From Mycobacterium sp. SMC-2 (GTDB lineage: Bacteria; Actinomycetota; Actinomycetes; Mycobacteriales; Mycobacteriaceae), in contig NZ_CP079863.1 of NCBI RefSeq assembly GCF_025263485.1, positions 1,054,001 to 1,118,000 of the forward strand: 64,000 bases of DNA, read 5' to 3'. This document shows, one piece after another, positions 1 through 8,006 of the stretch (position 1 is the first letter of the stretch; every line of letters begins with the position of its first letter). The position numbers and the translations under genes are program-made. The notes beneath the pieces were generated by a model that saw only the letters and a program-made list of their open reading frames with translations, made no database searches and had not been told where the DNA came from.

Positions 1-376
1 CGCGCACGTCGTGGTCCCGGTAGACGAGCAACCCGGACCCGGCCGCCAATGCCGCGAGCGGAAGGCAGTACACCAGCGCCATGCCGTTGCGGACCCGGAT
101 CAGGCGCTCGAGGTCACCGGTGCCCGAGGTGACGCGGCGCACGATGACGCGGCCGAGACCCAGATCGACCAGGCTCATCCACATGCCGATGAAAGCGCCC
201 GCGATGGTCAGCTGGCCATAGCGACCCGGACCAAGATAGCGAGCGGTGATCGCCACCGAGACCGCCGAGGCCACCATTCCGAATACCCGGCAGACCAGCT
301 GGATCGAGACCGCGCGAGCCAACCGCGCGAGGCGCCCCGACGGCACGACCTCACTGGGACCCGTCGACTCAGTCAT
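1..376 (-). CDS. Polysaccharide flippase (Wzx/MOP family), N-terminal part
   Basis: Reading the minus strand from an ATG at 376 gives an open frame that runs off the left edge (about 125 residues visible). The protein starts MTESTGPSEVV and then shows two hydrophobic stretches and the motif ARYLGPGRYGQL, typical of the first transmembrane helices of Wzx-like exporters of lipid-linked sugar repeat units (MOP superfamily). It would move undecaprenyl-linked oligosaccharide across the plasma membrane. The neighbouring priming transferase and glycosyltransferases fit this role. A duplicated element lies about 110-170 bp upstream. The C-terminal three quarters are outside the window, so the substrate cannot be judged. 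Confidence 0.8.
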   Translation of the reverse strand, partial: MTESTGPSEVVPSGRLARLARAVSIQLVCRVFGMVASAVSVAITARYLGPGRYGQLTIAGAFIGMWMSLVDLGLGRVIVRRVTSGTGDLERLIRVRNGMALVYCLPLAALAAGSGLLVYRDHDVR

Positions 377-482
377 TGCCCGTGGCCCCTCGCGACCTCC
401 GTTGCCTGCTACGACGGCTTGCACCGTTCATTCCATGCCGGGTAGATGCGTACCTGGCAGGGATCAGCTGCAATTCGCTGCC

Positions 483-548
483 CACTTTTGCGCTGGACCG
501 CACAGACCGATAGGGGACTTGGACCAGAAGCGAAGAGCCATAGTGCCC
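483..548. promoter_or_regulatory. Upstream element, copy 1 (DosR-box-like)
   Basis: About 66 bp that closely resemble positions 1067-1133; the last 19 bases (530-548, GCGAAGAGCCATAGTGCCC) are identical in both copies. Each copy lies upstream of a minus-strand gene. It contains ATAGGGGACTTGGACC and, on the other strand, GGGCACTATGGCTC, two imperfect matches to the GGGACT-type DosR/DevR box. The duplication is seen directly; the DosR assignment is inference. Confidence 0.55.
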
Positions 549-582
549 TGATGCGGGTCGCGCCTGGCAAACCACGGCCGCC

Positions 583-1005
583 TCAGGGCTTCTCACGCAC
601 CGGCGCAATAACGTCCGAGCAATAGATGTTGCGCGCCGCAACCTCCGCGAGCCCGACCTGCAGATCGAAGTAACTCGGATGACGTGCCGCGATCAGGCTG
701 CCCCCGGCCGGTATCTTCGCGCCGGCCCGAGCATCTCTTTCCACGGTGCAGACATCGTGCGCGTCCTTGACCAACGTTTTGTCATCCGGCCACCGCCAAT
801 GCTTTTGGCCCCAGGTACGGCAACGAGTGGTATCCAAGACCTCACTGTGTGCGCAGGGATTGTGGATCACCGCCAGGTAATGGTTGTCCCGAGCGTTGAA
901 TTCAGTCATTGACAGCACCGCAAACACAACCGTCATCACCATTCCGGCCGTCAAGGAAGCATGCGCAATGATTGCGCACCGGCGACCTCGGCAATGGGTC
1001 GGCAT
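583..1005 (-). CDS. Small exported or membrane-anchored protein of unknown function
   Basis: A 140-residue protein starting at ATG 1005, with a GAGGGA ribosome-binding site 6-7 bases upstream. Residues about 10-32 are hydrophobic and could be a signal peptide or single membrane anchor; the rest is polar with several cysteines (in NPCAHSEV, TTRCRTW, HDVCTVE and NIYCSD), suggesting disulfides outside the cytoplasm. I do not recognise a family. Its composition is not that of a shadow frame, and its upstream region is a near copy of that of the flippase gene, so the two may be co-regulated. Confidence 0.6.
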   Translation of the reverse strand: MPTHCRGRRCAIIAHASLTAGMVMTVVFAVLSMTEFNARDNHYLAVIHNPCAHSEVLDTTRCRTWGQKHWRWPDDKTLVKDAHDVCTVERDARAGAKIPAGGSLIAARHPSYFDLQVGLAEVAARNIYCSDVIAPVREKP

Positions 1006-1066
1006 GCGACATCCCTCTGCGGCTCCCCGACGCCACCGGCGCAGGGTCTGGGCGTAACTTGTTGCT

Positions 1067-1133
1067 CAACTTTGCGATGGCGCACCACCGACCAATAGGG
1101 CACTTGGACCCGCCGCGAAGAGCCATAGTGCCC
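1067..1133. promoter_or_regulatory. Upstream element, copy 2 (DosR-box-like)
   Basis: Second copy of the element at 483-548, starting about 62 bp upstream of the small exported gene and about 155 bp upstream of the divergent glycosyltransferase. It carries ATAGGGCACTTGGACCC and the identical 19-base block at 1115-1133. GGGCACT and AGTGCCC form an inverted pair within it. It could serve both divergent genes. Confidence 0.55.
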
Positions 1134-1286
1134 GCGTGCGCGGGCTACCGGCGCCCAAGGCCGGAATGGCCGGTGCCGGCGCGCTGCATGCGGTACAAAC
1201 ATCGTTGTGCACCCGGTCGCGGCCGTTTCCGTCGAAGGATGCCCGATGCTGCGCCGATCGCGTGTGACCTCGCCGAGGATGCGGCC

Positions 1287-2705
1287 ATGACGAGCGAGGT
1301 CGCGCTCGTGCCACGGTCCATGGATCGGTGGCGTGACGTCCTCTCCGTCGAGCGCTGGGATGCCCTCGGGAAAACCATCCGCGTCGCCAGGTCGATATGC
1401 GCGGGCCGGACCGTATGGTGCGTCAACTCGACCGCGGCCGGCGGCGGGGTGTCCGAGATGCTGCGCACCATGCTGTCCTACCTCGCGGGCATCGGGCTCG
1501 ACGCCCGCTGGGCCGTCGTAGACGGTGATACCGAGTTCTTCAGGATCACCAAACGGCTGCACAACTTCGTCCATGGCAACGCCGGTGACGGGGGCGTTCT
1601 GGACCGACGGGAGCGCGACGCTTATCACCGCACCATGCGCGCCAACGCGGCCGCCCTGACGAGCATGGTGGCGCCCGGTTCGCTGGTCGTCCTACATGAT
1701 CCGCAATCTGCGGGACTCGTCGAACCGCTGCAGCGGCATGGCTGTGCCGTCGTGTGGCGCTGTCACATCGGCGCCGAGCTGGTCAACGACCACACCAAGC
1801 GGGCGTGGGAGTTCATCGAGCCCTTCGTCTTCCGCGCGGACCGGCTGGTGTTCTCGCGCGCCGTTTACGTCCCCGAGCAGCTGGCCGGTCGGCCGGTGTC
1901 GATCGTCTCCCCGTCGATCGACCCGTTCGCGGCGAAAAACCAGTGGCTCGACGAGAATTCCGTGCGTGCCATCCTCTCGACGGCCGGCCTGCTGGATGCC
2001 GGGCAGACCGCGGCGCAGCCGTTGTTCTGTCGGCTCAACGGCGACACCGCGAAGGTCGAAGGCCGCGTAATGCTGCTAGGCGGCGACCCGCCCGAACCCT
2101 GCCGACCGCTGGCGCTTCAGGTTTCGCGTTGGGACCGGCTCAAGGACCACCTCGGGGTCATGCGCGGATTCGTGCGCCGCTGCCTGCCGGACACCGACGC
2201 CGACCTGATGCTGGTGGGCCCCCACGTGGACACCGTCGCCGACGACCCGGAGAGCGTCAATGTCTTCTCCGAACTCGTCCGCGAGCACGCCGCGCTTCCC
2301 GAGGCCCAGCGCGCCCGCGTGCACATCGTTTCCCTGCCGATGACCGACGTCGAGGAGAACGCCGCGATCGTCAACGCCCTGCAACGCCACGCCACGATCG
2401 TCGTGCAGAAGAGCCTCGAGGAGGGCTTCGGCCTGACCGTCACCGAGGCGCTGTGGAAGGGCAAGCCAGTCCTTGCGTCGGCTGTCGGCGGCATCCGCGA
2501 CCAGATCCGCGACGGGCGGACCGGGCTGCTGCTCGATGACCCGACCGACCTCGACGCCTTCGGTGACGCGCTGGCCGGGCTGCTCGCCGATCCCGCGCGC
2601 CGCCACGAGCTGGGCGCCGCCGCCGCGCGCGACGCGCACGACAGGTTTCTACACGACCAGCACATCAGGGCGTGGCTGGCGCTGGCCGCCGGTCTGGCCA
2701 CCTAG
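1287..2705 (+). CDS. GT4 glycosyltransferase, TreT (trehalose synthase)-like
   Basis: A 472-residue retaining GT-B glycosyltransferase. The N-terminal block VNSTAAGGGVSEML and the following DGDTEFFRITKRLHN are the signature of TreT, which joins NDP-glucose and glucose to make trehalose. VWRCHIGAE and the C-terminal EX7E motif in KSLEEGFGLTVTEAL complete the family pattern. I chose ATG 1287 because GAGG lies 8 bases upstream; the open frame extends to 972 without good signals. Its stop overlaps that of the next gene in the sequence CTAG. In this polysaccharide locus it may instead use another acceptor; the exact sugar is not certain. Confidence 0.8.
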   Translation: MTSEVALVPRSMDRWRDVLSVERWDALGKTIRVARSICAGRTVWCVNSTAAGGGVSEMLRTMLSYLAGIGLDARWAVVDGDTEFFRITKRLHNFVHGNAGDGGVLDRRERDAYHRTMRANAAALTSMVAPGSLVVLHDPQSAGLVEPLQRHGCAVVWRCHIGAELVNDHTKRAWEFIEPFVFRADRLVFSRAVYVPEQLAGRPVSIVSPSIDPFAAKNQWLDENSVRAILSTAGLLDAGQTAAQPLFCRLNGDTAKVEGRVMLLGGDPPEPCRPLALQVSRWDRLKDHLGVMRGFVRRCLPDTDADLMLVGPHVDTVADDPESVNVFSELVREHAALPEAQRARVHIVSLPMTDVEENAAIVNALQRHATIVVQKSLEEGFGLTVTEALWKGKPVLASAVGGIRDQIRDGRTGLLLDDPTDLDAFGDALAGLLADPARRHELGAAAARDAHDRFLHDQHIRAWLALAAGLAT

Positions 2706-4204
2706 TAGGCCCCGCGGCCCGCCAGCACGGCTCTCAGCGTCTGCAGGATGATCATGAGATCACCCGCCAGCGACCAATTGTCGACGTATGACAGATCCAG
2801 TCGGACCGAGTCTTCCCAGGAAAGGTCCGACCGGCCACGTATCTGCCACAGTCCGGTGACGCCCGGCTTCAGCAGCAGCCGCCGCTTGACATCACCGCCG
2901 TAACTTTCCACCTCTCGCCGCAACGGAGGCCGCGGCCCGACCACGCTCATCTCCTGCCTGAGCACGTTGATGAATTGTGGTAGCTCGTCGATGCTGAATC
3001 GGCGCAGCATTCTGCCAACGGGCGTGACCCGCGGGTCTTGGCGCATCTTGAAGAGTATGTTGCCGGCGCCTTGATTCAGCGGTAGCAGGCTGTCGAGTTG
3101 CGTATCGGCATCCACCGTCATGGTCCGGAATTTGAACATCGTGAACGACTTTGCGTTATGGCCTATGCGTTCGGAACGGTAGAAGACGGGTCCTTTGCTG
3201 GTCAGCTTGATGGCGATGGCAGCCGCAAGCAGAAGCGGCGATGTCCCGATCAAAGCCGTCAGCGCGAAACAGAAGTCGAAGGCGCGCTTTTGGAATTGCT
3301 GAGCCCCCGTGTATTGCGGTTTTTCGACGTGGAGCAGCGGGAATCCGGCGATGGGCCGCAGGGTCAACCGCGCCGGCGCGACATCCCACACCCCCGGCGA
3401 CACCACGAGGTCTACGTCCCGAGTTTCCAGTTGCCACATCAAGTTTCGGATCGCGGTGATGCCGTAACCCTCCGTCTGCGTCACCACCACCGTGTCCGCA
3501 CCGCAGCGGTCGACCGCGTTCGGCACGAAAGATTCGTCACCAAGGATCGGGACGTCGTGGCCGTCCACCGTCAGGAGATCGCCTCGGGGCGGCCCGGATC
3601 CGGGTATGCAGGCACCGACGACGACATAACCGTCGGATGGATTGCGGTCCAGCTCCTGCACAAGGCGGGAGACCTTCGCCCGGTCTCCGATCGCCAATAC
3701 CATCGTCTGGTATTCACCATGCGCACGCTTGCGGCCGATATACCTACGCCAGATGTTGCGGCTCGCCAGCAGTCCGAAAGTGCCGACGTGGAGCACGATT
3801 GCCAGATATATCCGGGGCGGCTCTACTCTGGCGAGCAGCGCCAGCATCGCGATCATGCCGAAGGTCCAGAACGATGCGGTGGCAATCCGCCGGTATTCAT
3901 CGAGCCCCGCACCGATGATCCGTGGTGATCTCGTTTGGAATATCGCAAGAAACGACAGCCAGATCGTCACGAAAATAAATGAGGACAGTATCGTCACCGG
4001 GCGCGAATAACCCGGGATGCGGGGCGAAACACCGAATAGGGCGTACTGAGCGAGAATCACGGATGCGCAGACGATTAGCGCATCGCTGATGCGCAGACGG
4101 TGCGAATACCGGTGCTGCCAGCGCCGCGGGTTGCGCCGGTCCGACGCGGCCGCCGGGTGGGCGGTTTCCAACGAAGCACTGTTTCGGTGTTTGAGCAATG
4201 CCAT
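2702..4204 (-). CDS. Polyprenyl-phosphate sugar-1-phosphate transferase (WbaP/exopolysaccharide priming type)
   Basis: A 500-residue membrane enzyme that starts repeat-unit assembly by moving a sugar-1-phosphate onto undecaprenyl phosphate. Four or five membrane segments come first (about residues 40-150), then a nucleotide-binding-like region with VVVTQTEGYG, then the bacterial sugar transferase domain from about residue 290 with KRAFDFCFAL, FKFRTM, SIDELPQFINVL, VGPRPPLR and KPGVTGLWQI. ATG 4204 was chosen because it lies 16 bp after the upstream gene; the longer frame to 4747 reads through that gene. It ends tail to tail with the TreT-like gene. Confidence 0.9.
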   Translation of the reverse strand: MALLKHRNSASLETAHPAAASDRRNPRRWQHRYSHRLRISDALIVCASVILAQYALFGVSPRIPGYSRPVTILSSFIFVTIWLSFLAIFQTRSPRIIGAGLDEYRRIATASFWTFGMIAMLALLARVEPPRIYLAIVLHVGTFGLLASRNIWRRYIGRKRAHGEYQTMVLAIGDRAKVSRLVQELDRNPSDGYVVVGACIPGSGPPRGDLLTVDGHDVPILGDESFVPNAVDRCGADTVVVTQTEGYGITAIRNLMWQLETRDVDLVVSPGVWDVAPARLTLRPIAGFPLLHVEKPQYTGAQQFQKRAFDFCFALTALIGTSPLLLAAAIAIKLTSKGPVFYRSERIGHNAKSFTMFKFRTMTVDADTQLDSLLPLNQGAGNILFKMRQDPRVTPVGRMLRRFSIDELPQFINVLRQEMSVVGPRPPLRREVESYGGDVKRRLLLKPGVTGLWQIRGRSDLSWEDSVRLDLSYVDNWSLAGDLMIILQTLRAVLAGRGAY

Positions 4205-4220
4205 GCCGCCCCGCTTTTGC

Positions 4221-5141
4221 TTACGCGCTCGCTGGCCCGGCTGCAGCTGCAGGTCTGGGGCCAGCGGGCAGGTCGGCATCCCCGCTCGTCGGCGCGTCCG
4301 GGTAGCCGGTGTAGTAGCTAGCGGGATAGCAGATGAGCTGCGCGCGCGCCGCGCGGAGCAATGCGATTGGACCCTGCAGCAGGTAGCGGCGGGCCAACCG
4401 GCGCGGCTCGTGGGCCAACCGATAGAACCATTCCAGTCCGGCGTTCTGCATCCAGTCCGGCGCCCGATGCGTGGTGCCGACCAGAAAATCGATGGCACCA
4501 CCGGACGCCAGGAAGATTCGTGCGCCCGTCGCGCAGCCGTATCGGTCGATCCAATGCTCTTGCAACGGCTTGCCGAGGCTGACGACGAGGATGTCCGTGC
4601 GCGCGTCGCGGACGGCCGCCGCCAAACTTTGCGAACACGACGCGATGCTGTGCGGGTCTGGCGCCCACATCCCCGAGATCGCAAGCGCCGGACGGCGATT
4701 CCGTAAATGCTCGGCGAGCCGGTTGTGGGTTTCGGCGCTGCCGCCAAAAAAGCCGACCCGCCGGCCCGTCTCTTCGGCCAGCGCTAACAAGGCGGGCAGC
4801 AGGTCGGCGCCGGTGACCCGGGGCCATGGCTTGCCGGTGAGCAGTCGGCCGCGCCAGGCGATCGGCATCCCGTCGGCAAGCAACAGCCATTCCAGCGGAC
4901 CGGTGGGCCGTGCCGTGACATTCCGGAAACGGTACAAGTGGTCGAGGTTCACCGAGCCCACTGCCAGGCCGGCTGTCGCCGCGGATTGCAGGCGCGACGC
5001 GATGATCGACAGCACCTCGTCGAACCCGCGACGCTCGACGATGGTGCCGCCGATGACCATGCGCGCGCCGTCTGCGGCGACGTCCACGTCGCGCCCAACC
5101 ACGCCTGAGGGATCCGGGGGGATGAGCCGCTCGGCGCTCAT
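4221..5141 (-). CDS. WecG/TagA/CpsF family glycosyltransferase (GT26)
   Basis: A 306-residue cytoplasmic glycosyltransferase that adds the second sugar to an undecaprenyl-diphosphate-linked sugar. The family motifs are visible: SVNLDHLYRFRN, LLADGMPIAWRGRLL, RVGFFGGSAET, VVSLGKPLQEHWI and the glycine-rich ASGGAIDFLVGTTHRAPDW. It sits directly before the priming transferase (16 bp gap) and 8 bp after the PPE gene, so the three probably share a transcript. The C-terminal tail of about 30 residues rich in Ala, Gly and Pro is outside the usual domain. Confidence 0.9.
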   Translation of the reverse strand: MSAERLIPPDPSGVVGRDVDVAADGARMVIGGTIVERRGFDEVLSIIASRLQSAATAGLAVGSVNLDHLYRFRNVTARPTGPLEWLLLADGMPIAWRGRLLTGKPWPRVTGADLLPALLALAEETGRRVGFFGGSAETHNRLAEHLRNRRPALAISGMWAPDPHSIASCSQSLAAAVRDARTDILVVSLGKPLQEHWIDRYGCATGARIFLASGGAIDFLVGTTHRAPDWMQNAGLEWFYRLAHEPRRLARRYLLQGPIALLRAARAQLICYPASYYTGYPDAPTSGDADLPAGPRPAAAAGPASA

Positions 5142-5149
5142 GTCCCGGC

Positions 5150-6358
5150 TTACCCGTACCCGCCGGCCGGCGGGCGTGTCATCACGGTGGGGACGATCCC
5201 GTATCGGGGTCCGACGGATCTGCCGGATCGGGAAAAAGCGCCCGGCATCCCGCCCAATACGCTGGGCGGCACGTTTGTCACGTTTTCGCCATTGAAAGCG
5301 GCGTTGGTCAATGCGGCCGCTGTGCCCGCCTTCGCCGCGGGGGCGACGCTGGTCCAGCTCGCCGGCACAGACATGGGGCCCAACGAGGTCGCCTTGCCCA
5401 CGGAGCTCGTCACGCTCGACGTGAGCGACGGGGTAGCGCCCCCCGTGGCGGCCGGATTCGCCGCTTCGGCGGCCGCCGCCGCCCGTTGTTCCGCATTCGC
5501 CGTGGCCTGCATCCCCTGCCCGCTCTGGGCGATCGCAAAGCTGGAGGACAGCACATACAGCGGCGTCGCTGCCGCCATGAAATAGCTCGGAATTGCATAC
5601 ACCGGGGTGACCGCAAGGCTGACCAGCGCCGGCGACAGCGTCGCAAGGTCGGTGGCCCCGAACAGGTCTGCCAGCGTCGTCGGCGCGTCCAATGGGGTTA
5701 CAACATTCGGCGTCGGTGCTGCGAGCTTCAATAGCGTTGTCGGAACCGAGGAAACGATGCTGGCCGCGTGCTCTGCCCCCGCGCCCGCCGCCTTACCCAC
5801 CGCGGTGGCCTGGCCGACCACGCCGGCCGGGTTGGCGACCGGCGGCGCTGGGCTGAACGGTGTCACCGAGGAAGCGGCCGCCGAATTCGCGGCGTACTCA
5901 TACATCGCCACGGCGTCCTGTGCCCACATTTCGCCGTATTCGGCTTCGGTGGCCGCGATGGCCGCCGAATTCTGGCCGAAAAAGTTGGAGGCGACCAGTG
6001 CGGCCAGTTGAGCCCGGTTGGCCATGACCGCCGGCGGTGGCACCGTCATCGCGAAGGCGGCCTCATAGACCTCCACGGCGAGCATGGCCTGACCGGCCGT
6101 CTCCGCGGCCCGCGCGGCGATCCCGGCCATCCACGCCGCATACGGCCCAAAAGCAGACGCCATGGACAGTGACGAGGCGCCCAGCCATCGTCCGGTGGTC
6201 AAACCCGCGACCACCGAACGGTAAGAACTTGCGGCGAAATGCAATTCGGCGGCCAAAGCGTTCCACGCCGCCGCGGCGGCCGCCAGCGATCCCGGGCCGG
6301 GACCGGCATACATCCTCGTGGAATTAATCTCCGGAGGCAGGGCGCCGAAATCAACCAT
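5150..6358 (-). CDS. PPE family protein, PPE-SVP subfamily
   Basis: A 402-residue PPE protein starting [12 protein letters not shown]. The conserved PPE domain covers residues 1-180, including the WxG-type turn TTGRWLGAS. The C-terminal half has the SVP signature [10 protein letters not shown] and ends with [16 protein letters not shown], usual for this subfamily. Such proteins are exported by type VII (ESX) systems, normally with a PE partner. No intact PE gene is nearby, only a decayed PE-like stretch just upstream. It lies 8 bp before the WecG-type gene, an unusual association with polysaccharide enzymes. Confidence 0.95.
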   Translation of the reverse strand: MVDFGALPPEINSTRMYAGPGPGSLAAAAAAWNALAAELHFAASSYRSVVAGLTTGRWLGASSLSMASAFGPYAAWMAGIAARAAETAGQAMLAVEVYEAAFAMTVPPPAVMANRAQLAALVASNFFGQNSAAIAATEAEYGEMWAQDAVAMYEYAANSAAASSVTPFSPAPPVANPAGVVGQATAVGKAAGAGAEHAASIVSSVPTTLLKLAAPTPNVVTPLDAPTTLADLFGATDLATLSPALVSLAVTPVYAIPSYFMAAATPLYVLSSSFAIAQSGQGMQATANAEQRAAAAAEAANPAATGGATPSLTSSVTSSVGKATSLGPMSVPASWTSVAPAAKAGTAAALTNAAFNGENVTNVPPSVLGGMPGAFSRSGRSVGPRYGIVPTVMTRPPAGGYG

Positions 6359-6572
6359 TGCGACACCTTCGCAGCAAACCCATTATCGCCGCGAGGGTCG
6401 AATGTCCCCCGCGCGCGTCGGTTGGTCCCGAAATCAGGTGACGAAAGTACGCACGCGGGCCCCCAACCCACCGCGTGGATCCCTGCCCACGGCATCCGAT
6501 GCCGGGCCGTACGGTGGCGGCGACCGGCGCCGAGAGCGCTTCTAGCGCCGCGATTTGGTGTGAGTATGACAT
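6351..6572 (-). pseudogene. Possible degenerate PE gene remnant
   Basis: Directly upstream of the PPE gene, where a PE gene would normally be, a 73-codon frame begins ATGTCATAC and encodes IAALEALS followed by AATVRPGIG. This resembles the PE start MSYVIAAPEALAAAATDLAGIG with a six-base insertion and substitutions. After about residue 30 the likeness to PE is lost. It overlaps the PPE start by 8 bases. I read it as a broken, shortened PE gene; a chance likeness cannot be excluded. Confidence 0.45.
6425..6452. repeat. 28-bp direct repeat, copy A
   Basis: GTCCCG-A-AATC-A-GGTGACGAAAGTACGC, matching copy B at 6646-6673 at 26 of 28 positions, 221 bp apart. It lies inside the PE-like remnant, in the roughly 455-bp interval between the PPE gene and the CoA-transferase gene. 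The function is unknown; it could mark a small duplication or deletion junction. Confidence 0.7.
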
Positions 6573-6645
6573 TGGAACCGCCCACTCAATAAGATCCTCA
6601 AGAGCGAAGATAAACGGCGTTGAATCCGGGTAACAGGGGCCGGAA

Positions 6646-6673
6646 GTCCCGCAATCCGGTGACGAAAGTACGC
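6646..6673. repeat. 28-bp direct repeat, copy B
   Basis: Second copy of the repeat at 6425-6452, differing at two positions, 142 bp upstream of the CoA-transferase start. Apart from the two copies and the PE-like remnant, I see nothing else in the 6359-6815 interval. Confidence 0.7.
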
Positions 6674-6815
6674 GTGTGGATGGCTAACTCGTTATTCGTT
6701 GAATTCATTGCGGTCTCTGCAAGAGTTTCAGGGGCGGTATCGGAGTTCCCCCGGCGCCGCATTGGTGTCTGGATGTGCTCAACCGATCCCGGCGACCGTC
6801 GCGCATGATGGGGGT

Positions 6816-8006
6816 GTGAGTTCGGTGCCGTCGCGAAGGGCCAGCAAGTGGGGGAGCAGCGGGCTGGCCTATCTGACCGGCCTGCCCGACGGGCCCCCCG
6901 ACTTCTCCCGCGCGAGCGTGCTGGCCCGCGCCGAGGAGGTGGCCGCAACCCTCGCCGACCGTCTGCACGTGGACGTCGACGCGGCCACGCTGCTGACCGG
7001 TCGCGCCGGTTTGCTCGGATTGACGCGTCGTGGCCGGGTGTCCGCCGGCGGCGCCAGTCGGCTGTTGGCGGCCAGCGACGGTTGGTGCGCAATCACGCTG
7101 TCGCGCCCCGATGACGTCGCCGCCGTCCCCGCGCTGCTGCAGGCCGATGGGGTGCCGCTCGACCCGTGGCCGTCGCTGCAGCATTGGGCCGCAACGCATT
7201 CGGTGCGCGTAGTCATCGAGCGCGCGACCCTGCTCGACATCCCGGCCGCCGGCCTCGGCGAGACCGCTGCCCGGCCTCCGCGAATACGGCCGCTGGGCTC
7301 GCGGTCCATTGCGCGCGACCTCACGGGCCTGTTGGTGGCCGACCTGTCGTCGATGTGGGCGGGCCCGCTGTGCGGGCAGCTGCTGGCGCGCGCCGGGGCG
7401 AGGGTCGTCAAGGTCGAAAGCCCGCGCCGCCCGGACGGCACCAGGCGGGGCAACAGCGCCTTCTTCGACTGGGTCAACAGCGAAAAGCTTTCCTACTGCC
7501 TCGATTTCGACGATCAAGCCGGCGAGCTGCGCGAGCTGCTGGCCGTCGCCGACATCGTGATCGAAGGCTCGCGCCCCGCGGCGCTGGCGAGGCGCCGGCT
7601 CGGGCCGGCTGACGCCGCGCCGCGGCCGGGCCGAATCTGGTTGCGCATCAAAGGCTATGACGACGACAGGCCGGCGTTCGGCGATGACGCCGCGGTGGCC
7701 GGTGGCCTCGTCGGTGTCGCCGCCGACGGGCCGGTGTTCTGCGGCGACGCCATCGCCGATCCGCTGACGGGGCTGGAGGCGACCCGGGCGGCGGTCGAAT
7801 CGCTCGGCCGGGGCGGGGGCGAGCTGATCGAGGTGTCGATGGCCGCGGTCGCCGCGAGCTATGCGGCGCTGCCCTCGGAGGCATCGACCGCCGTGTGCCC
7901 GGCCCCGGCGCCGCCGGTTCCGCCGATATCACGAGCGGCCCCCGGGCTGGGCGCCGACAACGACGCCGTGCGCCGCCTGATCGCGAAAATACGTTGTCCG
8001 ACATGA
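6816..8006 (+). CDS. Family III (CaiB/BaiF-type) CoA-transferase, unusual domain order
   Basis: A 396-residue protein starting at GTG 6816. The hallmark N-terminal segment of family III CoA-transferases (LLVADLSSMWAGPLCGQLLARAGARVVKVESP) appears only near residue 165. It is followed by a candidate catalytic Asp in AFGDDAAVAGG and by DGPVFCGDAIADPLTGL. The first 160 residues (SGLAYLTGLPDGPP, DGWCAITLS) resemble the middle and C-terminal part of the fold, so the order looks permuted or partly duplicated. It should transfer CoA between carboxylates; substrates are unknown. The stop overlaps the next start (ATGA), so it is coupled to the amidohydrolase. Confidence 0.75.
   Translation: MSSVPSRRASKWGSSGLAYLTGLPDGPPDFSRASVLARAEEVAATLADRLHVDVDAATLLTGRAGLLGLTRRGRVSAGGASRLLAASDGWCAITLSRPDDVAAVPALLQADGVPLDPWPSLQHWAATHSVRVVIERATLLDIPAAGLGETAARPPRIRPLGSRSIARDLTGLLVADLSSMWAGPLCGQLLARAGARVVKVESPRRPDGTRRGNSAFFDWVNSEKLSYCLDFDDQAGELRELLAVADIVIEGSRPAALARRRLGPADAAPRPGRIWLRIKGYDDDRPAFGDDAAVAGGLVGVAADGPVFCGDAIADPLTGLEATRAAVESLGRGGGELIEVSMAAVAASYAALPSEASTAVCPAPAPPVPPISRAAPGLGADNDAVRRLIAKIRCPT

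Noticed and set aside
11..445. 144-codon plus-strand frame at the left edge
   Set aside because: The minus strand encodes a flippase N-terminus with clear membrane helices; the plus frame is its shadow.
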